This document shows, piece by piece, positions 41,365 through 51,139 of a stretch of 64,000 nt of DNA. Source of the DNA: Terrilactibacillus sp. S3-3 (GTDB lineage: Bacteria > Bacillota > Bacilli > Bacillales > Sporolactobacillaceae); assembly GCA_030437565.1 (NCBI GenBank), contig CP129291.1:2542001-2606000 (forward strand), written 5' to 3'. A program made the translations under genes and the position numbers. Under the pieces are notes generated by a model. That model was not told the origin of the DNA, made no database searches, and saw nothing but the letters and a program-made list of their open reading frames with translations. Each line of letters starts with the position of its first letter. Within the stretch, counting starts at the first letter, position 1.

Positions 41365-42768
41365 TCATAAGGTCAGGATTTTATTCAGATGCCCCACGCT
41401 GCTCGAGGCAGAGGTATAGCCGGCAATGCGACCTAAATGGACGCCGATAGACGGCCGGGTTTGAGAGCGAAGGAGAGTCGCTATACGCATCGTTTTCGTC
41501 ACTCTCCGCATTGCTCTTTCTCCCAGTTCCAGACTGGCTAGATAAGCCGCCTGCAGGGTCCCGTTCTGGCAACCTTGTATTACTTTCACCATCGCCTCAA
41601 CTGACCCACCCCAGTGCATTCCGCGTTTTTTCATGCGAAACGTGACGTGGTGGCGCTGATTGGATTCCATCGCTCCCAGTTTACCTGCAATTTTTGGAGC
41701 TTGCTTGTCTTTGTCTCGCCAGTCAAATAAGCGGCTCCAGTGGTTCATGAGATACTTTTTGACGTCTGCCACTTTTTGAATCTGTTTGTCATTCTCAAGT
41801 TGACTTTCATACGTATCTAAAATGGTGACAAGCGTCTCCTCCTGCTTGTCTCGAACGGCTTTCTTCGCGGCTTTTAACCAGTCTTTGTCACCGTGCAGGG
41901 CCCGGGTGAGGGCCTGGGCCACATGGAAATCATCCAGCTGAACGAATAAAGGCTGGCGTGATCCGGAGAAGGCTTCTTTAAAGCGCTCTTCACCATACCC
42001 TGAGCCCCCATCACTATTGGCAACGACTTGCGTGTGGGTCAAATCATAACGGCTTTCCGCTACTGCGGTCGCTTGATCCCAAAAATCATTTACATTTTTC
42101 GTTGTCATCACCGCGTAAGGGTTCACAAGCCGGCGGCGTTTTCCGTTTTTTCCCCCCCTCATATGTGATCAGGTGTTTGATTTCTATATGAGCTTTCTTT
42201 TGCATACCACGGACATATGTCCCGTCTGCCTCTGTCATGAGGTGCGTCACCATACGCCCCTCGCTCATGAGCGTGCCGGCCTTGTCCTTCTCCACTAAGG
42301 CTTCATCCATTTGACCTTGAGCCGCTCCCACTCAGCGGACGCTGGCCATGACCGTGCTGTGACTCATCTTGATCGGTGTCCACGTCTCCAAGGTTTCCAC
42401 CACTTGACGATAAGGCATACGGCCAGCAAGCTCCGCCGCCTTTAGCTCAACGTAAGGTGAATACCGGCTCCCCTTCCGCCATTTCATCAATCTATCTAAA
42501 GGGTAGAGCCGCTGATGGTTCGGGGCGATCATCAACGTATGGGAAAAGGTTACCGGGCCAAATAAAAACTGCAGCCTCCGTTCGTCTGTCCGCTCAACTT
42601 TCCATCCCTCATTCTGTTTCAGCCGAGTCAAAGCGCGGTTCATCTCCGTCAGCATTCCCCCACGGCCTGACCCATCCACTCATACATGACTTGAACCGCA
42701 CCGGTTTCAAAATCGACAAGATTCCTTTTTCTCTTCCAAATATCGAATAAATCCTTTATAATATCCAT
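41365..42768 (-). pseudogene. ISLre2-family transposase, with in-frame stop and frameshifts
   Basis: The product belongs to the ISLre2/UPF0236 family, recognisable by MTEADGTYVRGMQKKAHIEI, VANSDGGSGYGEE, LFVQLDDFHVAQALTR and ESNQRHHVTFRMKKRGMHW. It starts MDIIKDLFDIWKRKRN at 42766-42768. Breaks occur near 42670 and 42165 (a C-rich tract), and an in-frame TGA at 42332-42334 interrupts after MASVR. The stop may be a TGG-to-TGA change. Full length would be about 466 residues. The gene may be dead, or the differences may be errors. Confidence 0.75.
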
Positions 42769-43037
42769 TGAGAAGGCTCCATTCTTTATGTACTCGCCTA
42801 GTTAGCGTACATTTAGAATACAAAGTCTTCTCTTTTTCGTCCAGTAATCTGCTAGAGAAAGGCGCCGATCGGCCTCCTGATTATCCCCCGAGAAATATTT
42901 TACACAAACCTGCTATGGCTTCGTTTGAGCCAAGTGAGATATTATACTGCACCGCCTTCTGTTAATGTCTCTTAATCCGGTAAGTCTTTTGGCCGCAAAC
43001 TTTTGTCATGTCCCGGGAAATATTTTGTAAAAAAAAA

Positions 43038-43061
43038 AACCGGCCGTCTTATGGCCGGTTT
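43038..43061 (-). terminator. Terminator of asnB
   Basis: AACCGGCC and GGCCGGTT pair with a 7-base loop. On the minus strand it is followed by a long T run, about 12 bases after the asnB stop. Confidence 0.85.
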
Positions 43062-43071
43062 TCAAAAATGA

Positions 43072-44958
43072 TTAATTGACTTTGGAAAGCACTCTTGTCT
43101 CCACTTTCAACGTCTTCTCAATATAAATTTGATGCCATAGCATAAACATCAAACGTCCATATTTTACGGCTGTTATCACGCTGTCCGTTTTTTTATGATC
43201 ATCGAGCAGCTTCAGCGCATAGGATTTGTTAATAAACGCTTCCGTATTGCTTTCCTTAATCAGCTGTTTTGCCCAGTCATAAATTTCATCTTTAAGCCAA
43301 ACACGAATCGGAACCGGAAAACCGAGTTTTTTACGGAACAAAATCGAATCCGGCACAATGCCGCGCATTGCTTCACGAAAAGCGTATTTTGTCGTGCCTT
43401 CAGCCGTTTTTAACGAATCAGGAAGCGTCCTGGCGACTTCGAACACTTCTTTGTCCAAAAACGGCACACGAAGCTCGAGCGAGTTAGCCATTGTCATCCG
43501 GTCTGCTTTAACAAGAATATCTCCCCGGAGCCATGTGTGGATATCGATGTACTGCATTTTCGAGACACTGTCATAATCCGCGGAGCGTTCATATAAAGGA
43601 GCGGTAATATCGGTAAAAGGATGATCGGCCGAAAAAGTCTTCAAAACAAATTTTTTCTTGTTCATCAAACATAAACGCGTTGCCGATATAACGTTGTTCC
43701 ATCGGCGTTGTGCCTCGAATCAGATAGCTCTTTCCCTTCATATCTTGAGGAAGTTTTTCAGCAAATGTCTTCATTATGCTTTTGCCAATTTTCGGCACTT
43801 TATTGAACCAATTAAGGGCAATCGGCTCTCTGTATATATTGTAGCCGCCGAATAATTCATCCGAACCTTCGCCGGAAAGGACAACCTTAACGTGTTTGCT
43901 TGCTTCTCTTGCAACAAAAGTATAAAGGAATGGCGGCCGGATCGGCTACCGGATCATCCATATGCCAGACAATCCGCGGCAGCTCTTTAATAAACATTTC
44001 CGGTGTAATTTCAACCGCATGATTGTCGACGCCGAGCTTTTCGGCAGAATCCCTGGCAACATCAATTTCACTATATCCCTTGCTTTGGAATCCAACTGTA
44101 AAAGTCTGGATATTCTTATTAAACCTTTTGGCAAGCGCTACAATGCACGGAGTCAATCCCACTGGATAGAAAAGCGCCGACCGGCACATCGCTGCGCATA
44201 TGCATTTTTACCGAATCTGTCAGGACATCCTGAATTTTTCTTTTGGCAGTATCAAGTGTTTGATGTACAGGAGCAAAAGTCGGCTGCCAATAAGGTTTAA
44301 TTTGAATCGGTTCACCCGCTTTTTTCAGAAGATAATGTCCGGGTTCCAGCCGTTTGATATTGTCCGACAGTGTAAAGGGCTCCGGCACAAATTGATAAGT
44401 TAGGTAATATTGAAGCGCCTGTTTTGACACAGGATGGGCATCTTCGCCGACAAGCAGGCTTTTCTTTTCAGAAGCAAAGAAAAAGCCGTCATCTTTTTCC
44501 ATATAATAAAACGGCTTAATCCCGAACATATCGCGAGCTGCAAAAAGCGTCTTTTCCTGTCTGTCCCAAATAGCAAAGCCAAACATGCCGCGTAAATATT
44601 TCACACATTCTTCTTTGCGATCCGCATACATGGCGAGAATAACTTCCGTATCCGAAGTTGTTTGAAACGTATAGCCCTTATCGATCAGCTCGTCTCTTAA
44701 TTCAATGTAATTGTAAATTTCGCCATTAAAAATGATGTAATAGCGTTCGTCTTCATAAGGAAGCGGTTGGTGGCCGCCGGCAAGGTCAATAATGCTCAAG
44801 CGCCGGAAAGCGAGCTGCACCATATCATCTGTATAATACCCAGAATCATCAGGACCGCGGTGGGAGATAATATTTGCCCTTTCAACCATCATGTTCTGTT
44901 CATGTTGACCTGGTTTTAATGTTCTATCGTTTGTGAGAAAACCACAAAATCCGCACAC
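43072..44958 (-). CDS. asnB: Asparagine synthetase (glutamine-hydrolysing) AsnB (frameshifted)
   Basis: AsnB makes asparagine from aspartate, ATP and glutamine. The N-terminus MCGFCGF supplies the catalytic Cys2; FNGEIYNYIELRDEL is the glutaminase domain, and VGAFLSSGID begins the PP-loop of the synthetase domain. Breaks lie near 44140 (just after SSGID), 43890 and 43600-43670. About 629 residues, normal for Bacillus AsnB. The gene is monocistronic, with a terminator at 43038. No T-box leader was found upstream; only a 7-bp dyad GAACCTA/TAGGTTC near 45040-45085. Confidence 0.93.
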
Positions 44959-45152
44959 TTTGAAATAACCCCTTTCGGAAATAGCAAATCCAAAACAGCA
45001 TGTAGGCCGTTCCGTATCCTATGTAGAACGTCATAAGTTCCATGAACCTAGTTTATCATTCGAATCCGCAATTTCATAGGTTCTGAACATATTTTAACCT
45101 AAATTCTTTATCTGCATTTCAAATGGTTTTCAAATTCTAATAAAAAAGAAAA

Positions 45153-45176
45153 AAGCCTTAGACTGGCTAAGGCCGA
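45153..45176 (-). terminator. Terminator of the XRE regulator
   Basis: GCCTTAG and CTAAGGC pair with a short loop. On the minus strand it is followed by TTTTTTCTTTTTTA. Confidence 0.8.
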
Positions 45177-45182
45177 TGCGGA

Positions 45183-45404
45183 TTAAAGACCATTTTCGTC
45201 ATCTATTTCTGTGAATAATTCTGCAATGGGCACACGCAATATCGTAGCCGCTTTGGCCAGGGTCTCCGCCGTGATCTTACTTCTCCCTGTTTCTAAGTAA
45301 TAATACCCGTTCGGACTATGATAACCCAGTTTTGAAGACATCTCTTCAAGCGACATCTGCGCCTTTCTCAAACGTCTCAGCTTCTTTAAATCAACGGTTA
45401 TCAC
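45183..45404 (-). CDS. Small XRE-family transcriptional regulator
   Basis: The 73-residue protein is essentially one Cro/C1 helix-turn-helix: LRRLRKAQMSLEEMSSKLGY then GYYYLETGRSKITAETLAKAATIL. It starts at GTG 45402-45404 with AGGTGGG upstream. It is divergent from a second XRE gene; two copies of TTRCC-TTTTT-GGYAA lie between them, so the two probably control each other. No toxin, integrase or immunity gene is next to the pair, so its targets are unknown. Confidence 0.8.
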   Translation of the reverse strand: MITVDLKKLRRLRKAQMSLEEMSSKLGYHSPNGYYYLETGRSKITAETLAKAATILRVPIAELFTEIDDENGL

Positions 45405-45419
45405 CTTAGAGCACCCACC

Positions 45420-45434
45420 TTGCCTTTTTGGTAA
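45420..45434. promoter_or_regulatory. XRE operator site 1
   Basis: TTGCCTTTTTGGTAA is a 15-bp near-palindrome. It lies about 16 bases before the GTG of the leftward XRE gene. Confidence 0.6.
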
Positions 45435-45483
45435 TGAGTTTTCTTAATTGTAGCATTTTTTTTCTCAATATCCGCAAAACCCA

Positions 45484-45498
45484 TTACCTTTTTGGCAA
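45484..45498. promoter_or_regulatory. XRE operator site 2
   Basis: TTACCTTTTTGGCAA is the second 15-bp site, centred 64 bases from site 1, on the side of the rightward XRE gene. The two sites are the same except for swapped purine/pyrimidine in the arms. Confidence 0.6.
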
Positions 45499-45588
45499 TT
45501 AACTATCCGGTAAAAAAAAAAGAACGTGTTAAAATTTCATTGATTTACCATTTACGTAGACTATTCAAAGAGCAGGGGTTATCCTCCT

Positions 45589-45958
45589 ATGGGAAACATG
45601 CTTGGATCACGCATTCGTTATTTACGCGAAAAACGTCATTACTCACAAAAAAAAAATGGCTGAAAAATTGCGGATCACGAATGTTCAATTAAGCCGCTAT
45701 GAGTCGGGCGCGCGGAAACCTGATCCGGAAATGATCGTTAATATAGCGGATTTTTTCGATGTTTCAACTGATTTTCTGCTGGGACGATCCGCGTCTGTTA
45801 GTGAATTCAGCGCTGCGTATATAAGCCCTCAAGACGTCCAGCTGCTGGAAAGGATCCGGGAGAGCGACGGCATGATCGACTTTATTTACGATCTTCTTGA
45901 ACATCCCGATCATTTAGATAAACTGCAAAAAATATGGATGATTATTTCCCGTTCGTGA
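45589..45958 (+). CDS. SinR/XRE-like transcriptional regulator (frameshifted)
   Basis: The protein starts MGNMLGSRIRYLREKRHYSQ, then, after a break at a ten-base A tract (nine would keep frame), KKMAEKLRITNVQLSRYESGARKPDPE, the XRE helix-turn-helix. A following VNIADFFDVSTDFLLG is typical of single-domain phage-type repressors, and a C-terminal tail of about 45 residues is helical. The length after merging is about 122 residues. It is divergent from the smaller XRE gene. The ribosome site AGGGG is 11 bases before the ATG. Confidence 0.8.
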
Positions 45959-46015
45959 CCTCCTTAAAAAAATAAAAAAGGGGTGCTGGATGCAACCCCG
46001 CTTTCCACCAAATAT

Positions 46016-46634
46016 TTACTTTTCGCGAAACACTTGCTGAGATTCCACTTCATTTAAGTGCTGCAATGTTGCTTCCGTTAATTTTCCTGTTCCTTTTTTA
46101 AGGATATAGACGTTGACTTTTCTCTTGCCCCAATGCTTATACACATCGGATATGATAATAAAGATCAAGTACACGCCCTTTAATGGCCGACCCCGTGTCC
46201 GCAACAACTCCAAATCCATATCCAGGTATAAAGAGTATTGTTCCGATCGGAAATATTTTAGGATCAGCGGCGATCGTTGAATACAGAGCACGGCGAACTT
46301 TCACACCGCTATATGTCACACCGTAAGATGGATCCTTTTGCATTTTTCCTGTTGATTCCATTCCTGCAGTATATCCCGTCGCAGTGACCTTTTGCGATGG
46401 ATAGCGCTCCAAATTCAGCATACTTTTTATTGATCCCGCGACATAGGCAAGCTCTGATTCAGATTTAACATAATTATCATCTTTTTTCAGTTGCCTTGCA
46501 GAAGCATGTTGACTATGTGCAGCTTTCCAAATATAGGACATGTTCCATTCTGTCGAAGAATGACATGTTGTAAGAGAAGCGGCAGCAAATAAAATCACCA
46601 TAATCACGCGTTTTAACCATCTTTTTGGATTCAA
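46016..46634 (-). CDS. yuiC: YuiC-like 3D-domain exported protein (frameshifted)
   Basis: The N-terminus [21 protein letters not shown] is a signal or anchor sequence with a possible lipobox LTTC. The 3D domain, with [46 protein letters not shown] and LDLYY, follows; the last part ([15 protein letters not shown]) is in another frame after a break near 46150-46200. The start is TTG 46632-46634. Relatives in sporulating bacilli are Sps-type stationary-phase lytic transglycosylase-like proteins. It is the neighbour of ndh, as in the yui/yut region of B. subtilis. About 205 residues. Confidence 0.85.
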
Positions 46635-46774
46635 TTTTTACACTCTCAATCATTATAGTGCCCAAAAAGGACAAAATAATGCAGAGGATGAACGGATCAT
46701 TTCAGGACATTCCGATGTGTACATCAGTCCCTTCGTATATTGAAAGCGGCGTAAGTTTACTAAAAAAAGCACGA

Positions 46775-46808
46775 AAAAAGCCGGAACAAAAAACGTTCCG
46801 GCTTTTTT
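46775..46808. terminator. Terminator-like hairpin between yuiC and ndh
   Basis: AAAAAAGCCGGAAC and GTTCCGGCTTTTTT pair around a 7-base loop. It is symmetric, so it can work in either direction. Repeat copy B starts eight bases later. Confidence 0.8.
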
Positions 46809-46815
46809 CATTATT

Positions 46816-47029
46816 TATTCCGCATTAACGGGCAGTAAGACTCCCACCTCAAGGCTTCAATGAATTCGAAGAAGCATAGGTGGGAGTAACTGCCCGTAAA
46901 CGCCCGATCTTAGGAACAGAGACTAAAGGCGCCACATCCTGTGGCAACGTCTGTGTGACCCACACCCGTGGGCAAGAGCTAACAATCAGTGGGGGATAGA
47001 AGAAAGTCCCCACTGATTGAAGTTTCACC
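46816..47029 (+). repeat. IS605-like structured repeat, copy B (full length)
   Basis: This copy matches copy A (6321-6534) end to end: CGCATTAACGGGCAGTAAGACTCCCACCTC at the left and CACTGATTGAAGTTTCAC at the right, with the same internal stems. Its right end stops four bases before the ndh stop codon (47033-47035), so it may have replaced the ndh terminator. Confidence 0.75.
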
Positions 47030-47032
47030 TTA

Positions 47033-48251
47033 TTATTGAAGAAAATTTAATTTTCCTTTTTTCAGAAGCAGGCCCACGCCGCCGAGCAATAATAAGTAGC
47101 GGTCGTCGATGACTTTTTTCATCGCCGCAGCAGGTGTTCCCTAAGCTTCTTGTCAAATACGACACCGATGGCATCGCTATGGCCAAGAGAAGCTACCGTA
47201 CCCTTTGGTTTATAAACAAAATCTTCCGTAGGTTCATTATTTAGGAGATGCTTTAAATTCTTGGCAGCCGTGTAAGACTGTTGGATGGCAATTTGAGCAG
47301 ACGGCGGATATGGACGATCCGATGATTTATCCATAACAAGCGCGCAGTCGCCGACAACAAAAACATGGTCGTCGTCAGGAGCTCTCAGGTCACTATTAAC
47401 CGGAACCTTTCCACGATTTGTTTCAAAGCCGGATTGTTCCGGAATATGGCTGGCTTTGACGCCGCCGGTCCATACAATCGTTCCGGCTTTAATTTCTTCA
47501 AGCTCTTCGCTGCCTTTCTTTTGCACTTTGACACCTTCAGGGGATGCTTCTTTCAGGAAAGTGTCAAGTTTGAATTGAACACCCTTGCTTTCAAGCATAT
47601 CGTGAGCGTACTGAGCAAGTTCCGGATCAAAAGGAGGCAGGACACGCGGAGCGCCTTCAACGTCAACAATTTTGACTCTTTGCGGGTCGATATCATATTC
47701 GCGGCAAAGCTGCGGAATACGATTGACCAATTCACCCAGAAATTCAATACCGCTCAGTCCGGCACCGCCGACAACAATCGTCAGATCGGATTCCTTTGCA
47801 TTAGGATCCGTATTGTAGCTGGCAAATTTGTATTCGATATGTTCGCGAATTTTGCGGGCCGTATTCACGCTGCGGATGGCAAAAGCGTTTTCAGCCAAGC
47901 CTTTAATTCCAAACGTATTCGATTCAAAGCCAAGCCCGATCACAAGATAATCATAGGTCAATTCGCCATTTTTCAGAATGACCTTCTTTTCATCTTTTTT
48001 GATTTCCACAACTGAGTCCTGAACAAAGTTCACACGATTCGTATCAATCACATTTTTGATCAACATTCTCGTGCGATCATGATGAATGGTTCCCGCTGCC
48101 GCTTCATGAAGCCATGTTGTTTGATAATGATAATTGTGCTTGTGACAAGCGTGATATCGGCATCATTTGCACTAAGTTCTTTCGTCAATCGAACGGTTGT
48201 CATCATGCCGCCGTATCCGGCGCCGAGAATCAGAATTTTAGGCTTACTCAC
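47033..48251 (-). CDS. ndh: Type II NADH:quinone oxidoreductase Ndh (frameshifted)
   Basis: Ndh transfers electrons from NADH to menaquinone at the membrane without pumping protons. The FAD site is [17 protein letters not shown] at the N-terminus, the NADH site [16 protein letters not shown] in the middle, and VVGDCALV near the C-terminus. Breaks lie near 48070-48130 and 47120. The final frame reads [17 protein letters not shown] and ends with LNFLQ at 47033. After merging it is about 405 residues, like B. subtilis Ndh. It starts the yut/yun block here. Confidence 0.9.
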
Positions 48252-48508
48252 AGTATCACAGCCACCTTTTCAATAATATTGTTAATTTTCAAGAAAACTT
48301 TGTAAAGTAATTCACAAACATCTCAATGCATTAAGATTACTATAATGTCCTTTACCTATAATATGTCTTTTCTTTTAACATTTCAACTCATTGTGCAAGA
48401 TTAGTCTGTTGAATATCCGCTTTTTTATTCATAAATTGCCGGATTTTCCTTTAAACTCGAAGATTTTGTCGGTTTTTTTTTTTTTCGTTCGTTTTTTGGC
48501 ATGGCAAA
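48252..48508. other. Intergenic region upstream of ndh
   Basis: There is no gene in this stretch of about 260 bases. It is AT-rich with two or three possible TATAAT-like hexamers (for example near 48350), a T9-T11 tract near 48480, and no strong fold. It presumably holds the ndh promoter; nothing else can be named. Confidence 0.5.
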
Positions 48509-48510
48509 AA

Positions 48511-48538
48511 CCTTCTCAGGGGGCAGTGCCTGAGAAGG
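48511..48538 (-). terminator. Terminator of the IscA-like gene
   Basis: CCTTCTCAGG and CCTGAGAAGG pair exactly with an 8-base loop. On the minus strand it is followed by TTTTTGCC. Confidence 0.8.
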
Positions 48539-48618
48539 TCGACTTTAAATACCTATCACGATCCAACTGTCCGTTTGCAAAGTTCGCCTGCTTTGGGACC
48601 GGTAGACTGCGATTGAAA

Positions 48619-48985
48619 TCAGCAGTCGCAGCTTTTCGCCGGTTCGCCGGCATTGTCGGCCGTTTTAAATGAATGCCCGCATCCGCATGTGGAAATGGCG
48701 TTCGGATTGTCGATAGTGAATCCTCCGCCCATCATGTTTTGCTTGTAATCGATGGTTACGCCATCAAGCAAAGGAGCACTGTCTTTATCAACAACGACTT
48801 TGAGGCCGTTACCTTCAATAGACGTATCGCCCTCCAGCAATTTATCATCAAAGCCCATGCCGTAAGTTAAACCTGAGCATCCGCCCCCGTTTTACACCTA
48901 CGCGCAAAAAAAGACCTTCTCCTTCTTCTTCTTTTAACATTTCTTTAATCCGAAAATTGGCTGCTTCCGTAATTGTCAAGATCAT
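48619..48985 (-). CDS. yutM: HesB/IscA-type iron-sulphur carrier YutM (frameshifted)
   Basis: A-type carriers hold and deliver Fe-S clusters. The conserved cysteines are in [15 protein letters not shown] (mid) and [10 protein letters not shown] (C-x-C near the C-terminus). A short tail ends AKSCDC. The frame breaks near 48890-48900. The start ATG at 48983-48985 gives [17 protein letters not shown]. About 121 residues. It lies next to dapF, as in the yut region of B. subtilis, and about 2.7 kb from nfu-like yutI. Confidence 0.88.
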
Positions 48986-49140
48986 TTTTCACAAAACCTT
49001 TTTTTTTTTATTGTAATCCCATTATATCTCGATTTATGATTCATCACAACGCGCCTGCATTAAGAGGTCTGTCCGTCTTTTATTCCGGCCGATTTTCCCT
49101 GCAAGCCGGATCCTCTTTAAGCGCACGGACGAGTCATTCA

Positions 49141-50010
49141 TTATCCAAAATAAATGCCTTCACAAATCGTGACGGCGGATCCCGTCATCAAAACGTGGTC
49201 GGTCGCCGATTGCCATTCAATGCTTAGATCGCCGCCCGCCAGATGAACAGTGATCGTTTTGTCTTTTTTAAGCCGCGACTCCAATATAGAGGCAACGACC
49301 GATGCACATGCCCCGGTTCCGCAAGCCTGCGTCATGCCGGATCCGCGTTCCCAAACCCGGTATTCAATTTCACGATCGGATACGGGCTGGATAAAGCCGA
49401 CGTTGACTCCCTCCGGAAACAAAGGGTAAGTGTCCGCGAGTTCCGCCCCGAGTTCATGAAGCGGTGCTTTCGAAATGTCATCGACAAAAAAAAACAGCGC
49501 GTGGGGATTTCCCATTGATACGGCCGTGAAGTGGTAATTTTCGCCATTCAGTGTTAAGGGTTCTCGCACCACGCGATGATCTTCAATTCCCCCGGCTACG
49601 GGAATTTTTTTCCTTGCTAAAACAGGTGCGCCCATATCGATCGTCACGGTTTCAACAATGCCATTTTGCGGATGCACGCTGGCTTGCACATTTCCGCCCA
49701 ATGTTTCAATCGTAAACTGCTCCGTTTCGACAAGATGATGTTCATAGGCATATTTTGCCACACATCTAAGCCCGTTGCCGCAATTCTTGGCTTCCGATCC
49801 GTCTTTATTGAATATGCGCATCGCGATACCCGCTCTTTTCGAAGGCAAAATCATGATTAACCCGTCTGAACCGATACCTGTATATGGATTAGATATGCGG
49901 CGCGCTAAATCACTGTAAGAAGGAATATCCAAATGATGAGTCACGCCGTCAAGATAGATATAACAATTGCCAAGTCCGTGCATTTTTGTAAAGGGTAATG
50001 TCCGCAGCAT
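49141..50010 (-). CDS. dapF: Diaminopimelate epimerase DapF
   Basis: DapF converts LL- to meso-diaminopimelate for lysine and peptidoglycan. The 289-residue frame is intact. The two catalytic cysteines are in NCGNGLRCVAKYA and GMTQACGTGACASVVA, and the ends IKTEI-type N-terminus (TKMHGLGNCYIYLDG) and CEGIYFG fit. The gene overlaps no neighbour and lies between yutM and a small zinc-ribbon protein. Confidence 0.97.
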   Translation of the reverse strand: MLRTLPFTKMHGLGNCYIYLDGVTHHLDIPSYSDLARRISNPYTGIGSDGLIMILPSKRAGIAMRIFNKDGSEAKNCGNGLRCVAKYAYEHHLVETEQFTIETLGGNVQASVHPQNGIVETVTIDMGAPVLARKKIPVAGGIEDHRVVREPLTLNGENYHFTAVSMGNPHALFFFVDDISKAPLHELGAELADTYPLFPEGVNVGFIQPVSDREIEYRVWERGSGMTQACGTGACASVVASILESRLKKDKTITVHLAGGDLSIEWQSATDHVLMTGSAVTICEGIYFG

Positions 50011-50024
50011 CTTTTATTCTCCAA

Positions 50025-50255
50025 TCATCGGAGCGGTCTGTCCGCCCAAATATAATCATTATCCATGCCGGTGACCGCTATCTTTTCATGGCAGCACGGC
50101 ATGATAATCTCGGTTTTAATGCCTTCAAAAGCGCCCTTAATGGCTTCTTTTTTTATCGAAATCATGACCGGCGAGGCATGACAGAAGGGACATTCCTCAA
50201 AATAAAGGTCATTCATCACTCGTTCATAAGGCCAAGTATGGTGAAAATCATCCAT
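50025..50255 (-). CDS. Small conserved protein with two CxxC-like motifs
   Basis: From the ATG at 50253-50255, after GGAGGGGG, the frame encodes MDDFHHTWPYERVMNDLYFE, then CPFCHASPVMISIKK and IIMPCCHEKIAVTG. The C-x2-C and C-C pairs suggest a zinc ribbon. 76 residues. It follows dapF by 15 bases and may be in the same transcript. I do not recognise a characterised function. Confidence 0.7.
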   Translation of the reverse strand: MDDFHHTWPYERVMNDLYFEECPFCHASPVMISIKKEAIKGAFEGIKTEIIMPCCHEKIAVTGMDNDYIWADRPLR

Positions 50256-50429
50256 CGTGCCCCCTCCTTCCTTCAATTTTCGGTTTCGTCATTCGTTTGC
50301 TCCGAGGCCGTCGATCCTACGATCAAACTTTTCCTGAGCGTTTAAACTTTATTCTCATTTTAGCATGGTATGACCATTCCGTCACTGGTTCAGTCCGTAC
50401 AGCTTGGCCCCGCTAACTGATATGTATAA

Positions 50430-50463
50430 GAAAAGACGCCAGGAAGCTTTTCCTCGCGCCTTA
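50430..50463 (-). terminator. Weak terminator-like hairpin after yuzB
   Basis: AAGGCGCGAGG and CCTGGCGTCTT pair with mismatches around AAAAGCTT, followed on the minus strand by TTTT. Weaker than the others. Confidence 0.4.
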
Positions 50464-50479
50464 TGGTTATCTCATTTAT

Positions 50480-50728
50480 TTAGAACATTGGGTGTTCGTC
50501 AAGATAGGCATAAATATTTTTGACAAGCTCATCAGCTGTCTCACCGGAAACAAACTCGCCGTTCACCAAAGCGTAGAGATGTTCATAGCATGGGCCGCAA
50601 TGGCTAAGACATGGATAATCGATCACGTCCAGATTCGGATCTTTATCAAGAATTTCAAAAGCCTTTTGCGAGCCTCCGGCCAGATTGCTCATACAAAATT
50701 CAATAAGCGGTTTCAATTTAGGGCTCAC
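50480..50728 (-). CDS. yuzB: DUF1450 protein YuzB
   Basis: The 82-residue protein has a [21 protein letters not shown] segment, a C-x3-C-x2-C pattern typical of DUF1450 (YuzB/YutI neighbour). It starts at GTG 50726-50728 in [17 protein letters not shown]. Function is unknown; cysteines could bind metal or a cluster. It is in the conserved yut block. Confidence 0.88.
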   Translation of the reverse strand: MSPKLKPLIEFCMSNLAGGSQKAFEILDKDPNLDVIDYPCLSHCGPCYEHLYALVNGEFVSGETADELVKNIYAYLDEHPMF

Positions 50729-50800
50729 CTCATCCTTATCCTACAATCATAGAGGATAAAGCGTCAACTTGTCTGCATTCGAAAATTTTTCCCATTGATC

Positions 50801-51139
50801 TCACGAATTTTCCAGTTTTGGTTTAAAGCCGTGCTGTTCCAAAAAACGAAAAATCGATTTGAGACTTGGTATTCCTTCTCCAATCACTGTTCCGCACGCC
50901 ACAACAAGGGGATAAAAGTACTCGTCATGAGCGATTTTTCCACAAAATAACCGGTCGGTCTCGGTTTCGGGATGATCAATATCTATGTAACGGACTCTAA
51001 TCTCCTCGCCAAATTTTCGTCCGATAGCTGCTCTGAGCCATTCGGCCGTCTCAATAGAAGAAGGAGCCTGTGCGCAGCTTGCACAAATCGCCTCAGCTCC
51101 GTAAACCGTCATTTTCACGTTACCTGCCTCCTGTCCCAT
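50801..51139 (-). CDS. yuzD: DUF1462 thioredoxin-fold protein YuzD
   Basis: The 112-residue protein has a CASC motif near residue 18 in VYGAEAICASCAQAPSS and a following YIDIDHPET, consistent with the thioredoxin-like DUF1462 (YuzD) fold. Intact frame. The role of the family is unknown; its place next to the nfu-like yutI suggests Fe-S or disulphide work, an inference only. Confidence 0.88.
   Translation of the reverse strand: MGQEAGNVKMTVYGAEAICASCAQAPSSIETAEWLRAAIGRKFGEEIRVRYIDIDHPETETDRLFCGKIAHDEYFYPLVVACGTVIGEGIPSLKSIFRFLEQHGFKPKLENS

Larger units (their letters stand above)
41250..42910 (-). mobile_element. ISLre2-family insertion sequence (approximate span)
   Basis: A transposase gene of the ISLre2 (UPF0236) family occupies 41365-42768. 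Possible terminal sequences are AAAATGTACAC at about 41256 and GCGTACATTTA at about 42798, an imperfect inverted pair. The true ends cannot be fixed by eye, and the direct repeats near 42882 and 43008 complicate the right side. Confidence 0.55.

Noticed and set aside
44959..45150. T-box leader upstream of asnB
   Set aside because: No T-box sequence or specifier arm can be found; only a 7-bp dyad is present.
45183..45958. Toxin-antitoxin module from the XRE pair
   Set aside because: Both genes encode DNA-binding regulators; neither has a toxin fold, and no third small gene is adjacent.
46625..46828. 67-codon frame between yuiC and repeat copy B
   Set aside because: It runs through a terminator hairpin and has no ribosome site or family.
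47365..48015. 216-codon frame opposite ndh
   Set aside because: Antisense shadow of ndh with low-complexity Phe/Asn-rich sequence; no ribosome site.
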